This document shows positions 32,723 to 42,192 of a stretch of 64,000 nucleotides of DNA, piece after piece; the stretch's first letter is position 1, and the number at the start of each line of letters is the position of its first letter. Where the stretch lies: NCBI GenBank assembly GCA_963715895.1, contig OY970284.1, forward strand, positions 4,092,001 through 4,156,000, given 5' to 3'. The position numbers and the translations under genes were made by a program. Origin of the DNA: JADGNZ01 sp963715895. GTDB taxonomy: Bacteria; Acidobacteriota; Thermoanaerobaculia; Gp7-AA8. The notes under the pieces are model-generated. The model saw only the letters and a program-made list of their open reading frames with translations, ran no database searches and had not been told where the DNA came from.

Positions 32723-34864
32723 ATGCTGGTAAGCCTACTCGTTTTGCTTGCTAAGCTGAACACGTCCACGCCCCCACCGGCGTCCCTGATTGAGACCAAG
32801 CATAGCGGGAATGTGTGTTCTGCCGGAGCGCCCGATTTCCGCGAGTCTCAGCGTTGTAGACCGACCGACCAGGCAGAATTCGCTGCAGGCCCCCAAAGCT
32901 ATTTTCTATGGCGAAGTGACAAGGGTGCCGTCGTCTGGCTCGGAAGGGCTGAACAGGACTCTCGATTGGCATTCGACGCGTCAGAGGCGGCACTGATCTC
33001 GTTACGCGTCCGCCAACCCTCTCAGGATCCAACCAAGCAACAAACAACCTTGACACTGAAGAGCCTCTCTGGCGCCGTGTGGACTGTGCCGTTCACGTCG
33101 GAGAAACTCGAACAGCTGCGGCTCTTGGCGTTACCGCCCGGCCAATTTGAATTGATCATCAGGACGCCTGGCTACCCGACCACCGTCAGGCGAGGTCTCG
33201 ACGCACGGCGAGGAAAAGTGCTCGAGGTTCCGCCAATTGACATAGAGCATCTACCGACAATCACCGGCGTGGTCCACGACTATCATACCGGCGAGCCCAT
33301 TCCCGGCGCCGAGATTCGCAGCGGCGATAGCACTACATTCAGCGACTCCGGAGGCAGGTTTTCGTTGAACACGTCCAGCACGACACAAGAGATATCCCTG
33401 GTAGCAAGTGCCACAAACTATGCCAGTCAGGAAATCATCGTCCACTCCGGCCGAAAAGCAGTTGCGCCTCAGCAGTTTCTACTTACGCGCGGTGGTAGCT
33501 TGCGGTTCATCGTGCAGCACGAATGTGTGGATGATTGCGCGGCGACCGCACGCCTTTTCATCAGGCGCGAAATGGCAACGTTCTCGGATCCCTGGAGACT
33601 GGTGACGCAAAAGAGTGGCGCCGGCAAGAACATCGACTACCGCTTCGACGCTCTGGTCGAAGGAAAATATGCGGTCGTCGTGGAAGGGCAGAGTCCGCTG
33701 CAAAGAAGCGTTTCCTACCTCACGCTTGGTCTGGACGAGAAGAAGGAGCAGGCAATCAGGTTGAACGACATCCGTCTGAAGGGCGTCGTTACTCTGGGGG
33801 ACCAGCCCCTCGCCAAGGCCAACCTCACATTGTCGACAGACGAGGAATTATGGTCGGGCGACGTTCACACAGATGCCAATGGCGAATACTCAGTCAAGTT
33901 GTGGCAGGCGGGTGTGTGGGTGCTGACAATTGACGTCCCGACAGAACGAAAGCCATTCTTCTCCATCAGGAACCTGAACGACGATGCCGACCACTCCTGG
34001 GATATCGCGATCCCGACGAGAGCAATTACCGGTCGCGTGTTCGATAGGCGAACGAACGAGGCGATTGTGGGTGCGGAAGTTGTAGACCACGTGGTGCCGC
34101 GCACACCTGGAAGTATCCTCAGCACTACAGATCAAGATGGTCGATTCCGCTTGCCAATGCTACCGGCCGGGACTCACACGATTAGCGTTCAGTCAGAGGG
34201 ATTCAGTAGCGAGCCCATAAACGTGCAGCTGACTGAAGCTGACACTCAGCGCGAAGTGCCGATCGCACTGGACCGGGCGATGAAAGTCTTCTTCAGGGTC
34301 GTCAATGCGGCAGATGAGCCGGCACCCAATATCATGGTCTATGATTGGGTTGGCGCTCTGGGTCTTGAGAACCGTGCTCCTTACTGGTCGGATGCGTGGG
34401 GGCTCGTCTCCGTACCTCTTCATCAAGGAGAGCAGAAGCCGATCTACGTGATGGACCAGTCTGGTTCATTCAGCGTCGCCCTCGCCGACTCTGCTACGAA
34501 GACTTCGGCTGAAACGCCCATCAAGATCACGCTTCCACCGCCCGTGGCAGCGCTCACGCTTCTTGCCACGGCGAAATCAGGACCCGAGGCAGGAGTACGC
34601 TTTCTGGTACGTTTCGATGGGCGATTTCTGCCGCCCAGGATCTGGGATCTTGTAACCGGTTCGCTATCGCGTGTGGCGCTGACCGGCCAGGACGGCCGGT
34701 TGACGATTCCGTCATTGCCGGTTGGTACGTATGAGTTCTGGCCATATCATACCGTGGACGAACTGCAGTACTTGTTTACATCGGTCTATACGAGACCACC
34801 CACCAGAGTCGTCCTTAGTCCGGGACCAAACGCGATCAAAATCGACGTGGACGGAGCGCATTGA
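32723..34864 (+). CDS. Large exported protein with carboxypeptidase-regulatory-like repeats
   Basis: A 713-residue protein with an N-terminal hydrophobic export segment (MLVSLLVLLAKL). Several domains look like the carboxypeptidase regulatory (transthyretin-like) fold: TITGVVHDYHTGEPIPGAEI with FSDSGGRFSLNTSS; LKGVVTLGDQPLAKANLTL with TDANGEYSVKL; AITGRVFDRRTNEAIVGAEV with TDQDGRFRLPMLPAGTHTI; and a last one with TGQDGRLTIPSLPVGTYEF. Such modules are binding or surface-display units, not enzymes. The start at 32723 is chosen for the hydrophobic lead; longer frames run back into the previous gene. It is probably cotranscribed with 32343-32708. Confidence 0.7.
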   Translation: MLVSLLVLLAKLNTSTPPPASLIETKHSGNVCSAGAPDFRESQRCRPTDQAEFAAGPQSYFLWRSDKGAVVWLGRAEQDSRLAFDASEAALISLRVRQPSQDPTKQQTTLTLKSLSGAVWTVPFTSEKLEQLRLLALPPGQFELIIRTPGYPTTVRRGLDARRGKVLEVPPIDIEHLPTITGVVHDYHTGEPIPGAEIRSGDSTTFSDSGGRFSLNTSSTTQEISLVASATNYASQEIIVHSGRKAVAPQQFLLTRGGSLRFIVQHECVDDCAATARLFIRREMATFSDPWRLVTQKSGAGKNIDYRFDALVEGKYAVVVEGQSPLQRSVSYLTLGLDEKKEQAIRLNDIRLKGVVTLGDQPLAKANLTLSTDEELWSGDVHTDANGEYSVKLWQAGVWVLTIDVPTERKPFFSIRNLNDDADHSWDIAIPTRAITGRVFDRRTNEAIVGAEVVDHVVPRTPGSILSTTDQDGRFRLPMLPAGTHTISVQSEGFSSEPINVQLTEADTQREVPIALDRAMKVFFRVVNAADEPAPNIMVYDWVGALGLENRAPYWSDAWGLVSVPLHQGEQKPIYVMDQSGSFSVALADSATKTSAETPIKITLPPPVAALTLLATAKSGPEAGVRFLVRFDGRFLPPRIWDLVTGSLSRVALTGQDGRLTIPSLPVGTYEFWPYHTVDELQYLFTSVYTRPPTRVVLSPGPNAIKIDVDGAH

Positions 34865-34891
34865 GTGTGCTGCAGCAAGAGGTCGCGTGAT

Positions 34892-34916
34892 GCAGCCTCG
34901 GCTTTTCCGAGGCTGC
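34892..34916 (+). terminator. Hairpin, likely transcription terminator
   Basis: A perfect 10-bp stem GCAGCCTCGG / CCGAGGCTGC with five-base loop CTTTT, located 28 bases after the stop of the large exported protein. There is no clear T run after it (GTTCGTCGG), so termination strength is uncertain. Confidence 0.6.
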
Positions 34917-35233
34917 GTTCGTCGGATAGTCAAAATCCATATTGGTGATTCCATAGCCGGAGTTGTGCAGCGCGATCGCGGTATCCGATAGCGTCGTTCG
35001 GGTTAGCCACGGAGGCGACCGACGTTGGTTGACATCGTCGCAGCGACCCTCTATCCTCCCGCCCCAGCATGTCACGCCACGCCATGATGTCGATGCGCCG
35101 AATGGCGATGCGCCGCCCGGGCGCGGACGCGTAGACTGACTGCCTCCCCGACCCGGGTCCCTCCTTAAAGCTTTTCTCCCCTTAATGTCAGCAGCATGAG
35201 AGTCCGCCGCCATCAGCGCGGCAGGAGGGGAAC
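34917..35233. other. Upstream region of the methionine-pathway gene
   Basis: About 317 bases without a gene. The last part has GGCAGGAGGGGAAC before the ATG at 35234, a strong ribosome site. TTAAAGCTTTT near 35164 caught attention because SAM-II riboswitches carry a similar AAAGCT core, but I cannot draw the required pseudoknot, so no riboswitch is called. Confidence 0.4.
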
Positions 35234-36361
35234 ATGTACCGTTTCGACACACTTGCGATCCACGCCGGGCAGCCCAACGACGCAGCCACCGGCGCCGTCA
35301 CCGTTCCGATCTATCAGACATCGACCTTCGGCCAGATCGAGCCGGGCGTCCATCGCGGCTTCGGCTACGCGCGAACAGAACATCCGACGCGCCTTGCATT
35401 GGAAGAGTGTCTGGCCTCGCTCGAGGGCGCGCGATACGGGCTCGCGTTTGCCAGCGGCATGGCTGCAATTCACAACGTCCTTTCGCTCCTTCGCCAAGGG
35501 GACCACGTCGTCTCGACGCAGGATCTCTACGGCGGCGCATGGCGCATCTTCACGAAGTACTTCTCGAAGTTCGGCGTCGACTTCACCTTCATCGATAGCA
35601 GCGACCCCGCCGCCGTCGAGCGGGCCATTCGCCCGGAGACGAGGCTGCTCTGGCTGGAGACACCGTCGAATCCGTTGTTGAAAACGACCGACATCGCCGC
35701 CTGCAGCGCCATCGCGCGTCGTGCCGGCGTTCGCACCGTCGTCGACAACACCTTTGCCACGCCGGTGCTCCAGCAGCCGATCGCGCTTGGCGCGGATATC
35801 GTGGTGCACTCGACGACGAAATATATCAACGGGCATAGCGACACCCTCGGCGGCGCGGTCCTGACCGACGACGAGTCGCTCTTCGCGGACCTCAAGTTCT
35901 TCCAGAACGCCATCGGCGCCGTGCCCGGACCGCAGGATTGTTTCCTCATCCTGCGCGGAATCAAGACGCTGCCGCTGCGCATGGCCCGGCATTGCGAGAA
36001 CGCCAGGGGAGTGGTGGAGTATCTCCGCGGGCACGACCGCATCGCCCGTGTTCACTATCCCGAATTCGGCGCCATCGTCTCGTTCGAGCTCGACGCATCG
36101 GTCGACGAAACGATCGCCTTCTCGAAGCGCCTTCGGCTCTGGACGCTGGCGGAGAGCCTGGGCAGCGTGAAGAGTCTCTTCTGCCATCCGCCGACGATGA
36201 CGCATGCCTCGGTCGAGCCGGAAGTGCGCCGACGCGTCGGAATCGCGGACGGTCTGATCCGGCTGTCGGTCGGTCTCGAAGACGTGCGCGACCTGATCGA
36301 CGATCTCGATCAGGGGCTGGCGGAAGTGGCGTCGCCGAGGAGGGTTGCATGCGCCGGATAA
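35234..36361 (+). CDS. Cys/Met-metabolism PLP enzyme (cystathionine gamma-synthase type)
   Basis: A 375-residue fold-type I PLP enzyme for trans-sulfuration or homocysteine synthesis. Signatures are AIHAGQPNDAATGAVTVPIY, YARTEHPTRLALEECLASLE, ASGMAAIHNVL, WLETPSNPLLKTTDIAA, VVDNTFATP and the PLP lysine K196 in STTKYINGHSD. After RVHYP (about residue 275) the chain goes straight to EFGAIVSFEL. Homologues usually have some 20 residues there (the SHPQHELA-type segment), so a short internal deletion is likely. The missing segment is near the active-site entrance, so substrate choice or activity may be changed. It overlaps the next gene by 13 bases. Confidence 0.85.
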   Translation: MYRFDTLAIHAGQPNDAATGAVTVPIYQTSTFGQIEPGVHRGFGYARTEHPTRLALEECLASLEGARYGLAFASGMAAIHNVLSLLRQGDHVVSTQDLYGGAWRIFTKYFSKFGVDFTFIDSSDPAAVERAIRPETRLLWLETPSNPLLKTTDIAACSAIARRAGVRTVVDNTFATPVLQQPIALGADIVVHSTTKYINGHSDTLGGAVLTDDESLFADLKFFQNAIGAVPGPQDCFLILRGIKTLPLRMARHCENARGVVEYLRGHDRIARVHYPEFGAIVSFELDASVDETIAFSKRLRLWTLAESLGSVKSLFCHPPTMTHASVEPEVRRRVGIADGLIRLSVGLEDVRDLIDDLDQGLAEVASPRRVACAG

Positions 36362-37323
36362 ACATCGGTCTTCTCGGGTGCGGCACTGTCGGCCGCGGCT
36401 TCGTCGACCTCCTGGCGCGCGAGCGGGAGCGCATCCGAGGGCGGGACGGCGTCGATATTGCCGTCCGGCGCATCCTGGTGCGCGACGCCGGCAAGCCACG
36501 GCCGGGCATCGATCCGGCGCTTTTCAGCACCTCGGCGATCGACATCATCGACGACGGTTGCGACATCATCGTGGAGCTGGTCGGAGGCATTCATTCGGCC
36601 GGCGCCTTCGTCCGGCGTGCACTGAGCAACGGCCGCCACGTCGTGACCGCAAATAAAGCGCTGCTGGCCGACGCCGGGCGGGAATTGTTCGCCACGGCCG
36701 AGCGCAATAAGGTGCGCATTGGATTCGAGGCCAGCGTCTGTGGCGGGATTCCGATCATCCGCGCGCTGCGGCACGGACTGGCCGGTGACAGGATCGAATC
36801 GATCAGCGGCATTCTCAACGGCACCTGCAACTACATCCTGACGCGGATGGAGCAGGACGATCTGGAGTTCGACGACGCGCTACGGCTGGCGCAGGAGCGC
36901 GGGTTCGCGGAGGCGGACCCGTCGCTCGACGTCGGCGGCGGCGACGCGGCGCAGAAGCTCCGTATTCTTGGCGAGCTGGCGTTCGGGCCTCAGGTCGTTC
37001 GGATGCGCGTCCACGGGATCACCGACGTCTCACGCGCCGAGGTCGAGCAGGCCCGCGCAAGGAGGTGCGTGGTGCGGCACGTGGCCACCGCCAGGCGAGC
37101 CGCTGGCGGAGTCGAGATGCGGGTCGAGCGGCGTGAATTGCCGGAGTTTCATCCGTTGGCGGCCGTCCGGGACGAGAACAACGCCGTCATGGTCCGCGGG
37201 CGGGCGGTTGGAGAGATGATGTTTCAGGGGAAAGGAGCAGGATCGCTTCCGACAGCAGCGGCCGTGCTGTCGGACGTCATCGAGATTGCAAGTAAGGAGA
37301 ACTATAGCCGCGCGTTAACATAA
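36349..37323 (+). CDS. hom: Homoserine dehydrogenase without ACT domain
   Basis: A 324-residue homoserine dehydrogenase, reducing aspartate semialdehyde to homoserine for methionine and threonine synthesis. The NAD(P) motif is GLLGCGTVGRGF. Catalytic signatures are VTANKALLADAG, GIPIIRALRHGLAGDRI, SGILNGTCNYILTRM and the ADPSLDVGGGDAAQKL region. The chain ends soon after the catalytic domain and has no ACT domain, so feedback by threonine through that domain is not expected. The ATG at 36349 lies inside the end of the preceding gene, which suggests coupled translation and a small homoserine-to-homocysteine operon. Confidence 0.9.
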   Translation: MRRINIGLLGCGTVGRGFVDLLARERERIRGRDGVDIAVRRILVRDAGKPRPGIDPALFSTSAIDIIDDGCDIIVELVGGIHSAGAFVRRALSNGRHVVTANKALLADAGRELFATAERNKVRIGFEASVCGGIPIIRALRHGLAGDRIESISGILNGTCNYILTRMEQDDLEFDDALRLAQERGFAEADPSLDVGGGDAAQKLRILGELAFGPQVVRMRVHGITDVSRAEVEQARARRCVVRHVATARRAAGGVEMRVERRELPEFHPLAAVRDENNAVMVRGRAVGEMMFQGKGAGSLPTAAAVLSDVIEIASKENYSRALT

Positions 37324-37405
37324 TCTGTCTTAGTAGACGCTGTGGAAACGTTTCAACCGACTCCAGATCCCAGCGACTGGCCAGCACGTACAATCCATTC
37401 GACCG

Positions 37406-39847
37406 ATGAAGATCCTCACGCGCTACATCTTCAAGGAGATGCTCGGGCCGACCGCCCTCGGCTTCGCCTTCTATACGTTCATCATCCTGATGAAGAACCT
37501 CTTCGACTTCGCCGGGATGATCATCAAGCGCTCCCTCCCGGCGTCGACCGTCGGACGGCTGCTGTACCTTTCCCTGCCGCATATCGTCGTCCTGACGGTG
37601 CCGATGTCGCTGCTGTTCGGCATCCTGATCGCTGTCGGCCGCCTTTCGTCCGACTCCGAGATCATCGCCATGCGGGCCCTCGGCATCTCCACGCGCACCA
37701 TCTACCGGCCGGTCTTCCTTTTCAGCTTCCTGGTTTTCTGCATCAACCTCTATCTGATGAACTTCGTCCTGCCGCACGGCAACGCGGAGTTTGCGGCGCT
37801 GCGGTCCGAGATCTTCACCTCGCAGATCGAGAAAGAGCTCAAACCGCGCGTCTTCTACGACGAGTTCGAAAACCTCACGATCTACGTGAACGATGTCGAT
37901 CCGAAGACGCTGCAATGGAAAGGCGTCTTCGTGGCCGACAGCCGGACGGCCGACGAGGCGCGCACCGGAACCAGCGGCGGACCGGTGACGATCGCCCAGC
38001 AACTCCAGAGTGCGCGCCAGGAGGCCGCGCAGCCGCCGTCGATCCTGCCGCAGCGCTCCAGCAACAAGATCATCGTCGCGGAAAGCGGCAATCTGTCGAT
38101 CCTCAAGCCCAGCAACCAGGTCTGGCTTAACCTCAAGACCGCGGAGACGCATCTCTGGGATCCGAAGAAGCCCGATCGCTACGATTTGAACAGCAACGCC
38201 GTGCAACGGATGCGTCTGCCGGACAAGGGAGCCGACAGCAACGGCGTTTACCAGCGGTCTCTCCGCGAGATGACTTTCCGTGAGCTCATGGAACAGGCGC
38301 GCTGGTCGCAGTACTCGCACGATCCTGACGCTCGCGAGACCTACTGGGCGGCCAAGGTCGAGATGAACAAGATGTTCGCGATTCCGTTCGCGTGCATCGT
38401 CTTCGGCATTCTCGGCCTGCCGCTCGGTATCACCAACCGCCGTGGCGGCAAAAGCTCAGGTTTCTCTTTAAGTATCGCGATCATCCTCATCTATTACGTG
38501 ATGATCAACAACGGAGAGCATCTGGCTGACACCGGCAAGATCGGTCCGGCAGTGGCCATGTGGTCGCCGAACGCCGTCCTCCTCGCCATCGGCATCTACC
38601 TGCTGTTTCGCGCCAACAGGGACACCGGCGCGCAGCGTTCCGAGGGCGGCATCGTCCGCAAGATCATCCAGGCCATCAAAGCGAGACGGAGCGGAACGCC
38701 GGGAGCGGTCGTCGCCGACGAGCCGGCCATCCTCAGCCGGTTTGACATCACCTTCCCGAACACCCTCGACCGCTACATCCTGCGGGAGTTCCTCAAGATT
38801 CTGATGCTCGTGCTGGTGTCGACCGCGGCGCTCTTCGTCATCGTCGACTACACGGACCTCAGCGGCGACATCCGCACGAACCATATCGCCTTCCACACCG
38901 TGGCGTCGTACTACCGGTTTCTGATCTTCCAGATCCTCAACTACACGCTTCCGATCTCGGTGCTGGTGGCGACGCTGGTCACGTTCGGCATTTTCTCGAA
39001 GAACAACGAGGTCACGGCCTTCAAGTCGGGCGGGATGTCGCTCTACCGCGCGGCGCTGCCGATCGTCGGAATCGCACTGGCCATCAGCGCGCTGGCGTAT
39101 CTGCAGCTCGACTACGTGCTGCCGTACTCGAATCAGCGAGTCGAAGAGCTGCGGAACAGGATCAAGGCCAAGAAAACGGTTCGCGCGACGCCGTCACCGA
39201 ACCAGCAGAAGCTCTGGTTCATCGGCAAGGGCCGCTACCTGATCAACTTCCTCGCCTACGACCGCGACGAGAAGGAGCTGACGCAGGTTCAGGTCTTTGA
39301 GTTTCATCCGACCAAGTTCCGCCTGACGCGGCGCGTCTACGCCGACCATGCCAAGTGGGATGGCGTCGGCTGGGCGTTCTCGAACGGGTGGATGCGATCC
39401 TTCGGCGACGACGGCAGCTCGACGTACGCGCCGATCACACGCCCGCTGCGCCTTTACTACAGCGAGCGGCCGGAGGATTTCGCCACCGAGGCTCGGGCAC
39501 CGGATCAGATGACCTTCGCGCAGTTGCGGCGGTACATCGAGACGATCCGCAAATCGGGCTATGCCGCTGAAGAGCTGACGGTGAAGCTCTACACGAAGAC
39601 GTCATGGCCCTTCATCAGCCTGGTCATGGCACTGATCGCGCTGCCGTTCGCCTTCCGCATCGGCAAGCGCGGCGCCCTCTACGGCGTCGGCATCGGTCTG
39701 ATCCTCGGCATCCTCTACTGGATGGTCTTCGCGGTCTTCACAAAGTTCGGCGAGGTGGGAAATCTCCCCGCGGTGCTGTCGGCCTGGAGCGCCAACATCC
39801 TGTTCGCCATCGCGGCGATCTACATGTTCCTGAATGTGGAAACGTGA
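37406..39847 (+). CDS. LptF-LptG fusion, lipopolysaccharide exporter permease
   Basis: An 813-residue protein holding two complete LptF/LptG (YjgP/YjgQ) permeases in tandem. The first half (about 1-420) starts MKILTRYIFKEMLGPTALGF and has transmembrane segments either side of a periplasmic beta-jellyroll. The second half (about 440-813) starts again with NTLDRYILREFLKILMLVLV and repeats the same pattern, ending in membrane segments (GVGIGLILGILYWMVFAVF). Normally these are separate proteins of about 360 residues that form a heterodimer bound to LptB. Here the pair is covalently joined by a linker around residues 405-440. A reading error is unlikely, because the frame is open throughout and the linker has normal composition. 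Confidence 0.88.
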   Translation: MKILTRYIFKEMLGPTALGFAFYTFIILMKNLFDFAGMIIKRSLPASTVGRLLYLSLPHIVVLTVPMSLLFGILIAVGRLSSDSEIIAMRALGISTRTIYRPVFLFSFLVFCINLYLMNFVLPHGNAEFAALRSEIFTSQIEKELKPRVFYDEFENLTIYVNDVDPKTLQWKGVFVADSRTADEARTGTSGGPVTIAQQLQSARQEAAQPPSILPQRSSNKIIVAESGNLSILKPSNQVWLNLKTAETHLWDPKKPDRYDLNSNAVQRMRLPDKGADSNGVYQRSLREMTFRELMEQARWSQYSHDPDARETYWAAKVEMNKMFAIPFACIVFGILGLPLGITNRRGGKSSGFSLSIAIILIYYVMINNGEHLADTGKIGPAVAMWSPNAVLLAIGIYLLFRANRDTGAQRSEGGIVRKIIQAIKARRSGTPGAVVADEPAILSRFDITFPNTLDRYILREFLKILMLVLVSTAALFVIVDYTDLSGDIRTNHIAFHTVASYYRFLIFQILNYTLPISVLVATLVTFGIFSKNNEVTAFKSGGMSLYRAALPIVGIALAISALAYLQLDYVLPYSNQRVEELRNRIKAKKTVRATPSPNQQKLWFIGKGRYLINFLAYDRDEKELTQVQVFEFHPTKFRLTRRVYADHAKWDGVGWAFSNGWMRSFGDDGSSTYAPITRPLRLYYSERPEDFATEARAPDQMTFAQLRRYIETIRKSGYAAEELTVKLYTKTSWPFISLVMALIALPFAFRIGKRGALYGVGIGLILGILYWMVFAVFTKFGEVGNLPAVLSAWSANILFAIAAIYMFLNVET

Positions 39848-39862
39848 ACCGCCGTCATCCTG

Positions 39863-41374
39863 AGAGGCTGTGCAGGAATCGGGTGATCCGGATTTTACGA
39901 TCAGGTTGAGTCACGTTGCGTGGATGGCGAGGCTGTGGAGTGAAACTAGCTGCGTAGAAAGCTGATCGGATCTGGTGACGCGAGGGTCAGAACTTGCGTG
40001 GGATCAAGCCGTTTCCGCTGTCCGAGCGCCTAACTCAGTCGGTCGGTACTCAGTCGGTACTCAAGTCAGAGCCCACGAGCGGCGCATGTTGTGGGTGATG
40101 GCCAGGAGTAACACGACCGAGCGTGCTTTCTGGATGCCGCGAACGAGGAACTGGTGCAACCCGTGGTTGCGCGCGTGTGCGTTAACCAGTTCGGCGGTGG
40201 CACCTCGTTGTTTGTAAATAACTTTCGCTTCCTCGGTATCCATTCGCTTCCGCCACGCAGCCACCGCTGCCGAGTCGGTCGCTCGCACCTCGGTGGCCTT
40301 CTTTCCACTGCTACGCGGCTCGCGAATGGGTGCGATCACATCGATGCCGCGTTCGGCAAACTTGTTGATCCCATCGAGGGTTACGCATCCACCATCTTCC
40401 AACCACTGGGATGGATTCTTTCCGTGACGCTCGTGAACTTGCTCGGCCAGGGGGACGGCCATTCGGAGATCGGTGCCGTGGTTGTTGACCTCGACCGCGG
40501 CGATCACCTTCGTCTTCGTATCGCTGACCAGATGCACGTTCAACGCAGGCCGGAAGCCGCCGTCGGCCATCTTCATGACTCGGGCAGATGGATCCGTGGT
40601 TGAGCTACGCGCTTCGGTCTTCTTCTTTCCGTTGTTCGACTTCTTCCGCTGTTTGATCTCAGGTAACTCTGCCAATGCCTCTCGGATGCGCTGCGCCTGA
40701 TCCTCGGCAGCTCGCGCGCGTGCTGCTTCTCGCCGCCGGTTTCCGGCCGATCCGTCCTGCTCCACCTCTTCTTTGAGATAACGAACTTGCTCCTCTGCGA
40801 TCGTGCGCAGTTCCTCCAGCCGGTTGCCACTCCGGAACGATCCGGTCCCTGCCGACGCGCGAACTTTCATGCCGTCCTGAGCCACGCGTTCCAAATCGAC
40901 AAGGCCTTTGTGCATCAACACGGCAACCGTATCCGTGAGCAACTCGTCGAACTTCTGTTCGGAGTTGCTCCGAAAGTCCGACAGCCGGTGGTATCCAGGA
41001 GTCACCCCTCCACAGATCCACTGATACCTCGCGTGCATCTCGCACAGACGGGCGATCTCTCGCGCCGAACCGATTCCATCCAGCGTCGCCTGAATCCACA
41101 GGGCCATGAGGATCTTCGGATCGATCGGCGGCCTTCCTGGCTCACCCTTCACCGCTTTGACCTGTTCGTAAAACGCGTCCAGATCCAAACCCTCTACGAA
41201 TCTCCAGACAGCACGAACCTGGTCATTCTCCGGCACCAACCGATCCGGATCCACCACCATCACGCGCACCTGGGAACGATCGGCCTCGGCCAGTCTCACC
41301 TTCTGACGCTTAACGCTCATAAGTCATTATAGATCTATGTTTGCAATCGTGCACCTGATTTCTGCACAGACTCT
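39863..41374. mobile_element. IS1182-family insertion sequence
   Basis: About 1.5 kb carrying one transposase gene, bounded by imperfect terminal inverted repeats: AGAGGCTGTGCAGGAATCGG plus GTG at the left, and the complement of AGAGTCTGTGCAGAAATCAG plus GTG at the right (20 of 24 positions match with the outer bases). Just outside are GTCATCCTGA (left) and TCAGGATGAC (right), which are exact complements, so the element seems to have inserted into a palindrome. Confidence 0.85.
40061..41320 (-). CDS. IS1182-family transposase
   Basis: A 419-residue DDE transposase with the DUF772-type N terminus (GRPPIDPKILMALWIQATLD; RLCEMHARYQWICGG) and a DDE core containing VAQDGMKVRASAGTGSFR, NVHLVSDTKTKVIAAVEV and the late glutamate region with KQRGATAELVNAHARNHGLH. 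The gene appears intact. It ends about 200 bases from the left inverted repeat. The IS probably moved recently, given its intact frame and recognisable ends. Confidence 0.92.
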   Translation of the reverse strand: MSVKRQKVRLAEADRSQVRVMVVDPDRLVPENDQVRAVWRFVEGLDLDAFYEQVKAVKGEPGRPPIDPKILMALWIQATLDGIGSAREIARLCEMHARYQWICGGVTPGYHRLSDFRSNSEQKFDELLTDTVAVLMHKGLVDLERVAQDGMKVRASAGTGSFRSGNRLEELRTIAEEQVRYLKEEVEQDGSAGNRRREAARARAAEDQAQRIREALAELPEIKQRKKSNNGKKKTEARSSTTDPSARVMKMADGGFRPALNVHLVSDTKTKVIAAVEVNNHGTDLRMAVPLAEQVHERHGKNPSQWLEDGGCVTLDGINKFAERGIDVIAPIREPRSSGKKATEVRATDSAAVAAWRKRMDTEEAKVIYKQRGATAELVNAHARNHGLHQFLVRGIQKARSVVLLLAITHNMRRSWALT

Positions 41375-41409
41375 GACGGTGTCGCTACGCTCCACGTCAG
41401 GATGACAAA

Positions 41410-41970
41410 TCAGAACCACTCGCTCCTGCGCTGCGCGCTCGCTTCCAGATGCGGCGAGGCCACGACGCTGGTGAGGACGAAGCCGGCCGTCTGCAGCAGG
41501 CCGTCCGCGGCGCCGACCGAGATCGTGTTCCGGCCGCGTTCGAGCACGAGCTGGACGCTGCAGGGCGAGGCCAGGCAGTCGGCGTGTTTCACTTCCGAAA
41601 GTTCCCCTCTCGAATTCGCCACGGCGATGGCCAGGCGCATCGGCGGCAACGCCTCGGGAAGTCTGACTGCCAGCGCTACCGTGCAGGTCCCGCCGTTGCA
41701 GGAGACGTCGCCGGCGCGCACCTCGAAATCGAAATCGCTGGGCGACTGAAGCGCCAGCAGCGACGCCAGAACCCGCGAGTCGAAGTCGGAAACCGTTCGC
41801 CGGCCATGCGGAGCGCGCACGCGTAACTGTTTGCCCATGGGCGGCTTCTGCGCAACCGCGGACGCGTCAGCGGCAGGAATCGACAGGACAGCCGAGGAGG
41901 TATCGGCGCGCGACGGCGCCGCAAGGCTACTGACCAGGATCATTGCCGGAACCAGCGCTCCGAATCGCAT
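41410..41970 (-). CDS. Secreted protein of unknown function
   Basis: A 186-residue protein with a signal peptide (MRFGALVPAMILVSSLAAPS, cleavage after SRA). The mature part is mainly beta-strand in character and has two Cys pairs (DVSCNGGTCTV; HADCLASPCSV) that could form disulfides. No family is recognised. It lies directly beside the right end of the insertion sequence, which may have separated it from an upstream or downstream partner. Confidence 0.65.
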   Translation of the reverse strand: MRFGALVPAMILVSSLAAPSRADTSSAVLSIPAADASAVAQKPPMGKQLRVRAPHGRRTVSDFDSRVLASLLALQSPSDFDFEVRAGDVSCNGGTCTVALAVRLPEALPPMRLAIAVANSRGELSEVKHADCLASPCSVQLVLERGRNTISVGAADGLLQTAGFVLTSVVASPHLEASAQRRSEWF

Positions 41971-42060
41971 CCCATGTCCTCCACTGTGTCGAAACAGTGG
42001 ATAGAGTAAGGCTGGATTGCAGATTTGTCGAGTTCAGCGGTTGTCTGCACCTGCGGCGCG

Positions 42061-42079
42061 TTGTCAGTTGTCGGTTATC
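42061..42079. repeat. Inverted repeat flanking the next gene (left end)
   Basis: TTGTCAGTTGTCGGTTATC here faces ATCAACCGACAACCGACAA at 42924-42942; 16 of 19 bases are complementary. The pair encloses the secreted-protein gene 42193-42768. A further small stem TCAGGGGG/CCCCCTGA lies at about 42077-42112. Confidence 0.7.
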
Positions 42080-42192
42080 AGGGGGCTCGCCGGTGCGAGG
42101 ACGGCCCCCTGACCGTGATGCGGTTCGCCGAGGTTCTCGACTCGATGAGGTTCGCGCGCCACTTGGCGAAAAACCTTCCGCCCAACCTACGG

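Noticed and set aside
35150..35180. SAM-II riboswitch before the Cys/Met PLP gene
   Set aside because: Only an AAAGCT core matches; the pseudoknot could not be drawn.
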